Shown: positions 18,369-22,843 of the stretch, piece by piece
How the letters are laid out: each line of letters starts with the position of its first letter
How positions within the stretch are numbered: the stretch's first letter is position 1
Source: Larix sibirica
Taxonomy: Eukaryota > Streptophyta > Pinopsida > Pinales > Pinaceae
Direction of reading: 5' to 3'
NCBI GenBank assembly: GCA_004151065.3
Contig: NWUY0300025460.1
Coordinates: 20,166-43,008 of the forward strand
DNA length: 22,843 nucleotides
Notes under the pieces: model-generated
Told to the model about the DNA's origin: nothing
Database searches by the model: none
Seen by the model: only the letters and a program-made list of their open reading frames with translations
Made by a program: the position numbers and the translations under genes

Positions 18369-20231
18369 GCGCCCCTTCTTTTGGGCATGCACTGCTCTAA
18401 GCGCCCTATCAATAGTCTATTTTTCCCCATCCAAAAGGTCCAATTTTGCTTTAAACTAAGCCTTTGATAAAAATGACTTCCTGCCCCGACCTTTAACAGT
18501 GACAACCTTCTCGATCCCCAAGCCCCCTGAGGCATGTTTTGTGGCAGAACGGAGAAAATAACCAGAGTCGGATGAATCATGTGGGGAGGACGGAGAATCT
18601 TCCTCTCCACAACCCGGGTCAGGGTCCAGATTCAGGTAGGGAGACACCTCCTCCAATGAGGTAGTGGGGGGTTCAATGTGTTTTAAGGTAACCAAATCAG
18701 ATGGGGAAGAGATCTTTAGGTTTTTCAGAGCCTCAACCCAGTCCAGCCCAGTAATAGAAACATTATTCATAACAAAATTAAAAGAAGGAGGGATGGATGG
18801 AGGTATAGTACCTGCGAACAGATGCCCCTGTGAGTGAAGAAGATCGGGAGGTCCATCACCAACCTCATCTACAGTAACTGGAAGTTGTTCCTCCTCCGAA
18901 TACGAGAACTGTATCTTTTCCTTTCCAGTATCCTCATGGACCGGCGGAGAATGGACATGAGTAGACGGTTCAATAGATGCATCAAACCCATTCCCCACTG
19001 GCCGCCTCTGCCTGTCGCCATTCTGGGTCCTTAGAGGGAGCTTGCATTCTGCCACCGGATGACCATAAGAATGACATCTTCTGCACCAGAATGGAACGTT
19101 CTCATAATCCAACCTTTGAACATAGGTATAAGGTCCCCAGCTTAGCTTGAAATCTTCTGTTAACCCATCCCAAACATTCAAACTGACCAAAATCTGAGCC
19201 ACTTTCCGCTGTTTAGTATGAAGAAAGGTGTAATCCCCTTCCAGATATGTGCCCAGGAGGTTCCCAATTCCCCTGAAATGTCGTTTCGACCAGTAATGTA
19301 AAGGAAGACCAGGGAGGCGAACCCAAAGAAGAACCAAATCCAACCGTTCTTGACTGGCATCAAACATTGGGTGCCATGGCTTAAGCATCTCCAAACAATG
19401 ATCCCAACACCAATTCTTGTTAAGAACCCAAAGTGCATGTTCCGCTGACTAAAAATTAAAGGCGAACCAATTCCTCATCAATTCCATCGCTTCGGGCACA
19501 TACCCAAGTTAAGCCTGCCAATGTTCAGTAGTCCACCCCTCAATGGTCCTCAAAGCAAAGGACCGTCCCAAAGCCTTCCCCACCAGAGTCGTGTCCGTCA
19601 TTTGTAAAACCTGATGCCACTCAATGTCTTCACTAAGGGCATAGTTATATTTGATGCGACTAGATTTCAACCAGCGTTTTCTAGACCTCTTATCTAGATT
19701 CACCACATTTTCAGAAGACCCCCCTCCCCATTCTTTAGAGCTTGTTCCAGATCCGACTCGAGGACTGGAAAATCCACACTATTCCTGAGCTCCCACACAA
19801 CCCGAACCAAAACCTTCTGCCTACACCCCAAATTGACCACCAAACTCTAGAGAGACAGGTTGTGTGCTCTGATTAACCATTGGCCTCAAAACCCCTCCAA
19901 GATTCACCCCACCAACCACGCCATCACAACCATCCAAAGCCTGAACGACATGTTCAGATGACCACAGAGGAACAACAACCTCCCTCAGCGGGGATACAAT
20001 GGAAACCTTTGATTGCGGAACTGTCATGAGCGAAACCAGAGGCGGAGAACTTACCAAGAAATCGGAAGGGGAGAAACCTAACCCACACAAAGAGTTCGCG
20101 ACAGACACCTTGGTTACCCCCTTCACGCTGGAACCAGCCACCTCATCCCACACCGTGCCAGTTGGCATCGACCAAATCGCTTCGTTATCCGACTGATCAA
20201 AGGAATAATCAAGCTACTCACTGGAATCCAT
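18366..20231 (-). pseudogene. LINE C ORF1: DUF4283 and CCHC protein
   Basis: RNA-binding, Gag-like protein of the LINE. One continuous frame of 621 codons runs from the ATG at 20231 to TGA at 18368-18366 with no frameshift but seven stops: TAG at 20216-20214, 19823-19821, 19781-19779, 19451-19449, 18458-18456 and 18419-18417, and TAA at 19511-19509. Order: a Val/Gly/Ser-rich N-terminus; DUF4283 at about 19660-19170 (GKALGRSFALRTIEGW, NKNWCWDH, LWVRLPGLPLHYW, KRHFRGIGNLLGTYLEGD); a CCHC knuckle at 19085-19044 (FWCRRCHSYGHPVAECKL, C-x2-C-x4-H-x4-C); then a Pro/Ser/Asp-rich tail with a Lys/Arg-rich end. The start is the first ATG of the frame. Each stop falls where a Gln codon would fit. Confidence 0.85.
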
Positions 20232-20450
20232 ATTCAGTAAATAAACAGGGTCTAAAACTGAAATCACCCCAGTGAAAAACCAAAACGGTTAAGGTAACAG
20301 GGGAAGATCGTCCGCCAGTTCTCCAGTCCATCAGTGAATAGTTCCCAACCACTCGACCACATGTAAGAGAACTCCACCAGCCTCCTGTCCACCCTTCATG
20401 CTAAACAAGAAAGGGTTCAAATGATGCAGCCTCCTGACACTGACAGCCAT
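20232..20450 (-). other. LINE C 5' leader
   Basis: About 220 bases between the ORF1 ATG and the start of AT-rich flanking DNA. Base composition is like the element and unlike the flank. LINE promoters are usually internal and located here, but no core motif could be named. Confidence 0.5.
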
Positions 20451-21059
20451 GCGTGATCCTTACTTATAATAGTCATACATGATTCTTAATTTTTTATTAA
20501 GTTTGTGATGAATATTAATAGATATATTTGTTTATTTTGTCACATGCGGTGGATAACAAAGGTGGTCAGCATGCTTTACAAACTTGAATGCATTTGATTT
20601 AGATTGTGTTGATTAAGAACTAATAGATTGGATTATGTATCATTTTGTCTTTAATGTTCACCAGTAGGTAACTTTTTTAACCATTTTGTAATTAATTATT
20701 GGCGATGCACAAAACCTTTCAATGTCATGACTATCTATGTATATTTATTGTAGATAGGATCCAATTGTTTTTTTCTTCACATAAACAAGTAGTCAGATAT
20801 ATTAAAGGGATGGGGTTGTGGCAAGGAGCCAAATCAGCCAGAGAATACAAAAAGCCTGTAGCTTGATAGGAAGAAGAGAGTTTTGTAATACAACATATTA
20901 TGAGGATGGCCAAAAACTGTAAAAACACTACCTATCACATAAACGACAAAGATATTGATACTATAGTTCTTTTTCAGAGTGCCCTCAAAATGCAGAACGC
21001 TATATGTTCTGATATATTTCCCTAATACATAAATGCATCTAAAAAAACATCACACATAT
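20451..21059. other. AT-rich spacer
   Basis: No gene recognised. A T-run at 20767-20773 before TCTTCACATAAACAAG could be the poly(A) end of another minus-strand retroelement, but nothing upstream confirms it. The missing 5' part of LINE B was looked for here on the minus strand and not found. Confidence 0.4.
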
Positions 21060-21738
21060 TCATATTTGCAAGTAACCTCCTATTGGTTCTGAGTCGGGTC
21101 TCCATCCATAGTTGTGTCCCCCTGGGTGGATGGCGCGGCCCCCTAATTCTTGGATGCAACTGAGGTAGCATGGCTCGGCGTCTGATATGAATCCAGTGCC
21201 TGTAGATGAGCATTGAGATCTTCCTCCAGATGCGTCATTCTGTCCTCTTGGGCATCTACCATCCCTCGGATTTCTACGAGGGCTTGGTTAATCCCCATCA
21301 TTTGCTCCTACTGATTACCATACACATTGGCAATATCACGCTGCAACCCCTCCAACTCTTCGTGCAGTATCCTCACATCTCGCCACAGTTCAGAGATGTC
21401 GCAGGACATACACCGAGTGTAGGCCATCTCAGATTCAATTCTCAGAGTTTCTGAAATCTGGAGCCATTTCAACTACTCCCCCACCTAGTTATCTCCCCCT
21501 CAATCTTTCCAATGGATTGCTACTCTATCTTCCTACGCCCACTTGTGATGGCAAGAATTGATGACCATGCAAGAACCTGAGCAGGACATTCCAATTTACG
21601 CCTCAAACCTCTCTCACTCGACTTCACAATGTTGAATGTCGTGGGAGCCAAGCCTCTTATCCTTGCATGTGTTGGCCCTCTCGCGATTGCTACTTGTCCC
21701 TTCGGTACTCCCCTTCCTTCCTTTAGTGCATGTCCCAT
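21060..21738 (-). pseudogene. Coiled-coil gag-like retroelement remnant
   Basis: From 21738 a Lys/Arg-rich N-terminal stretch (MGHALKEGRGVPKGQVAI) runs open to a stop at 21520. After a frame change, 21427 on gives a heptad-rich sequence: LWRDVRILHEELEGLQRDIA, ALVEIRGMVDAQEDRMTHLE, EDLNAHLQALDSY, then a Ser/Thr/Pro-rich tail. TAG stops interrupt it at about 21310, 21157 and 21088. A basic N-terminus followed by a coiled coil resembles the start of Gag proteins of plant LTR retroelements. No CCHC, protease or LTR is visible, so that class is a guess. Confidence 0.4.
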
Positions 21739-21804
21739 CTACCTGCTACTATCAATTCCTTCCTCAATCAACGAGCTTCGATCCATGTATTGAATCCATT
21801 GAAT

Positions 21805-22230
21805 TCATGGAGGATTGAGACTTGACATGACACCCCCATTAAGTTCCAATCCCCCTTGCCTTAGGGTGGCTCTTATGTTTGCTAGATATTTCGCTCGGCT
21901 ATTGTTTGCTCTTAACACATGATAGTAAGAGATTTGAAGAGGTTGTGATATTAACCTGATTCGTCTCAAAAAATTTGTTAGAGGCAAGGAGTCCTTTTTA
22001 TCCCTTTTGTCGCATCATGTTGATGATCATCATCGAATCTCAGACTTCTATTACCTTTGTGACTCTTCTTTCCTTGATAAGGCAAAGTCCTAGATAGAGC
22101 GCTAGAGCTTCTGTCGAATTATTGGTCTCTTTTCCTAGCCCCCATGAAAAAAATTGTTCTTCTTGCCCATCGAGGCCATAAATGCCCCCCCCACCCCCAC
22201 ACACCTATCTCCCTTGGATAGGACCAATTG
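21805..22230 (-). pseudogene. Degenerate RNase H (RVT_3-like) remnant
   Basis: Recognisable blocks in shifting frames, in coding order: GLGKETNNSTEALALYLGL (about 22140-22085; the Glu of the active site is in TEAL), VIEV then a stop then DSMMIINMMRQKG (about 22050-22005; the GDSM-type Asp), and FLRRIRLISQPLQISYYHVL with RANNSRAKYLANI (21975-21870). In the family the last block has an Asp in the ADxLAN position; here it is AKYLAN, so that Asp is Lys. The end LELNGG is shared with relatives. Stops and frameshifts show it is dead. It could belong to a LINE or to an RNase H-type domain of another retroelement, since no RT accompanies it. Confidence 0.65.
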
Positions 22231-22843
22231 TTAACATTGCATGTAGTAGTTTGATTATTGGGATTAAGGTTTAGTCATCCTCATTTGACTCGACCATTTT
22301 ACAAGTTATGTTGTCCACTAGCCCAACTTACTTTACCATTTTAGTATGTAGAGAATTTATAGTTAGTCATAAATATAGTAGGGTTTATGAATATGAATTA
22401 TGATAAAGTTTATAAACAAACACAATGTTTCAAGTAGACACTCCACCCATCATCAAGGGATCAATCAACTCAAAATTTTTTTATTCAGATCCCATGTTGA
22501 CAATGGAGTGCCTACTCAAACATTGGGAACTTTTTTAAACTATAACACAGTTCATACCTAGAAACTATATTACAATTACTTTACCTTGCTTGCAATTGAT
22601 TTATTACCTTGGAATTGCTTCAATTGAGTTTAAAATGAAAACTCACACTACATGGTTCACCATTGCCCTTGGATTTTGCCTTGCAATCAACTTTGAGTAG
22701 ATCAAATTAAGCTCCAGCTTTGAGTTGATCAAATTAAGCTTTAGACCAAGTGCTCTTGATTATTTGCTCTTCTTTGGTTTATGAATTATACTCCGATGTT
22801 ATTCTTGAATGGTGTAATGTACCCACCCTTGGACCCAATGCAA
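22231..22843. other. Non-coding right end
   Basis: No gene seen. The stretch is AT-rich and holds the 27-bp tandem duplication listed separately. Confidence 0.45.
22691..22744. repeat. 27-bp tandem duplication
   Basis: CTTTGAGTAGATCAAATTAA-GCTC at 22691 is repeated as CTTTGAGTTGATCAAATTAA-GCTT at 22718, two adjacent units with few differences. Confidence 0.85.

Larger units (their letters stand above)
13895..20450 (-). mobile_element. LINE C: near full-length, inactive non-LTR retrotransposon
   Basis: About 6.55 kb on the minus strand: 5' leader (about 20450-20232), ORF1 (20231-18366), ORF2 (18366-14224), 3' UTR (14223-13903), poly(A) (13902-13895, eight A on the minus strand). ORF2 order is AP-type endonuclease, RT, zf-RVT, RNase H, which is the domain order of L1-clade plant LINEs that carry a C-terminal RNase H. 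The 5' end is set by where the leader merges into AT-rich DNA and is uncertain by some tens of bases. I compared the flanks (left AATCCCTAAAACA, right around 20440-20480) and saw no convincing target duplication. The left end abuts the truncated LINE B. Confidence 0.88.

Noticed and set aside
14224-20231. Reassigned code in which TAA and TAG encode Gln and only TGA is a stop.
   Set aside because: The pattern in LINE C fits superficially. However, the COQ2 exon uses ordinary CAA/CAG for Gln with no TAR codons, LINE A has TGA inside conserved coding frame (655 and 895), and the gene content is plant-like, for which the nuclear code is standard.
13861-20500. A target-site duplication for LINE C.
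   Set aside because: I compared GATTAGAATCCCTAAAACA left of the poly(A) with the right flank near 20440-20520 and with 20246-20256 (GGTCTAAAACT); matches are too short or lie inside the element.
1-22843. CRISPR array, bacterial operon or other prokaryotic system.
   Set aside because: No regularly spaced repeats with unique spacers and no tightly packed genes; the sequence is clearly eukaryotic.

Overview
The window looks like nuclear DNA of a land plant, most likely a seed plant. The grounds are a plant-type first exon of a mitochondrial 4-hydroxybenzoate polyprenyltransferase (COQ2/PPT1 family) with a canonical splice donor, a fragment of the plant-specific DUF248 putative methyltransferase family, and several plant-type LINEs whose ORF1 carries DUF4283 plus a CCHC knuckle and whose ORF2 carries endonuclease, reverse transcriptase, zf-RVT and RNase H. 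The species cannot be told from the sequence. Cellular genes are sparse and decayed retroelements dominate.

Left part (1-4.9 kb). A plus-strand LINE remnant (LINE A: end of the RT domain and zf-RVT) fills the first 1.5 kb. Repeats follow: a ~120-bp degenerate direct duplication whose left copy is split by ~640 bp, and a tRNA-derived SINE-like unit with Pol III A and B boxes. COQ2 exon 1 is at 4230-4693 on the minus strand. Its remaining exons are not visible, so LINE A and the SINE probably lie in a long first intron. Three tandem 55-60 bp repeats sit 83-232 bp upstream of its start codon.

Middle (4.9-11.4 kb). Mostly AT-rich non-coding DNA. It holds one conserved 67-codon block of a DUF248 methyltransferase (7450-7650), a GC-richer block of degenerate repeats next to an almost pure A/T block, and a retroposed fragment ending in a poly(A) tract at about 9908.

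Right part (11.4-22.8 kb). Two minus-strand LINEs abut at 13.89 kb. LINE B (11.4-13.89 kb) is 5'-truncated and keeps the RT end, zf-RVT and a catalytically altered RNase H. LINE C (13.895 to about 20.45 kb) is close to full length: 5' leader, ORF1, a one-base TGATG stop/start overlap, ORF2 (EN-RT-zf-RVT-RNase H), 3' UTR with AATAAA, and poly(A). It is inactive, but along its first ~4.3 kb of coding sequence it has decayed almost only by nonsense substitutions (TAG or TAA, never TGA). Beyond it lie a coiled-coil gag-like remnant (about 21.06-21.74 kb) and a degenerate RNase H remnant (about 21.8-22.2 kb), both on the minus strand.

I found no CRISPR array, rRNA, intact tRNA or operon. I did not find a clearly new biological system. 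The most notable signals are the reading-frame architecture and stop-codon pattern of LINE C, the promoter-proximal repeats of the COQ2 homologue, and the nested repeats at 2.2-3.5 kb.
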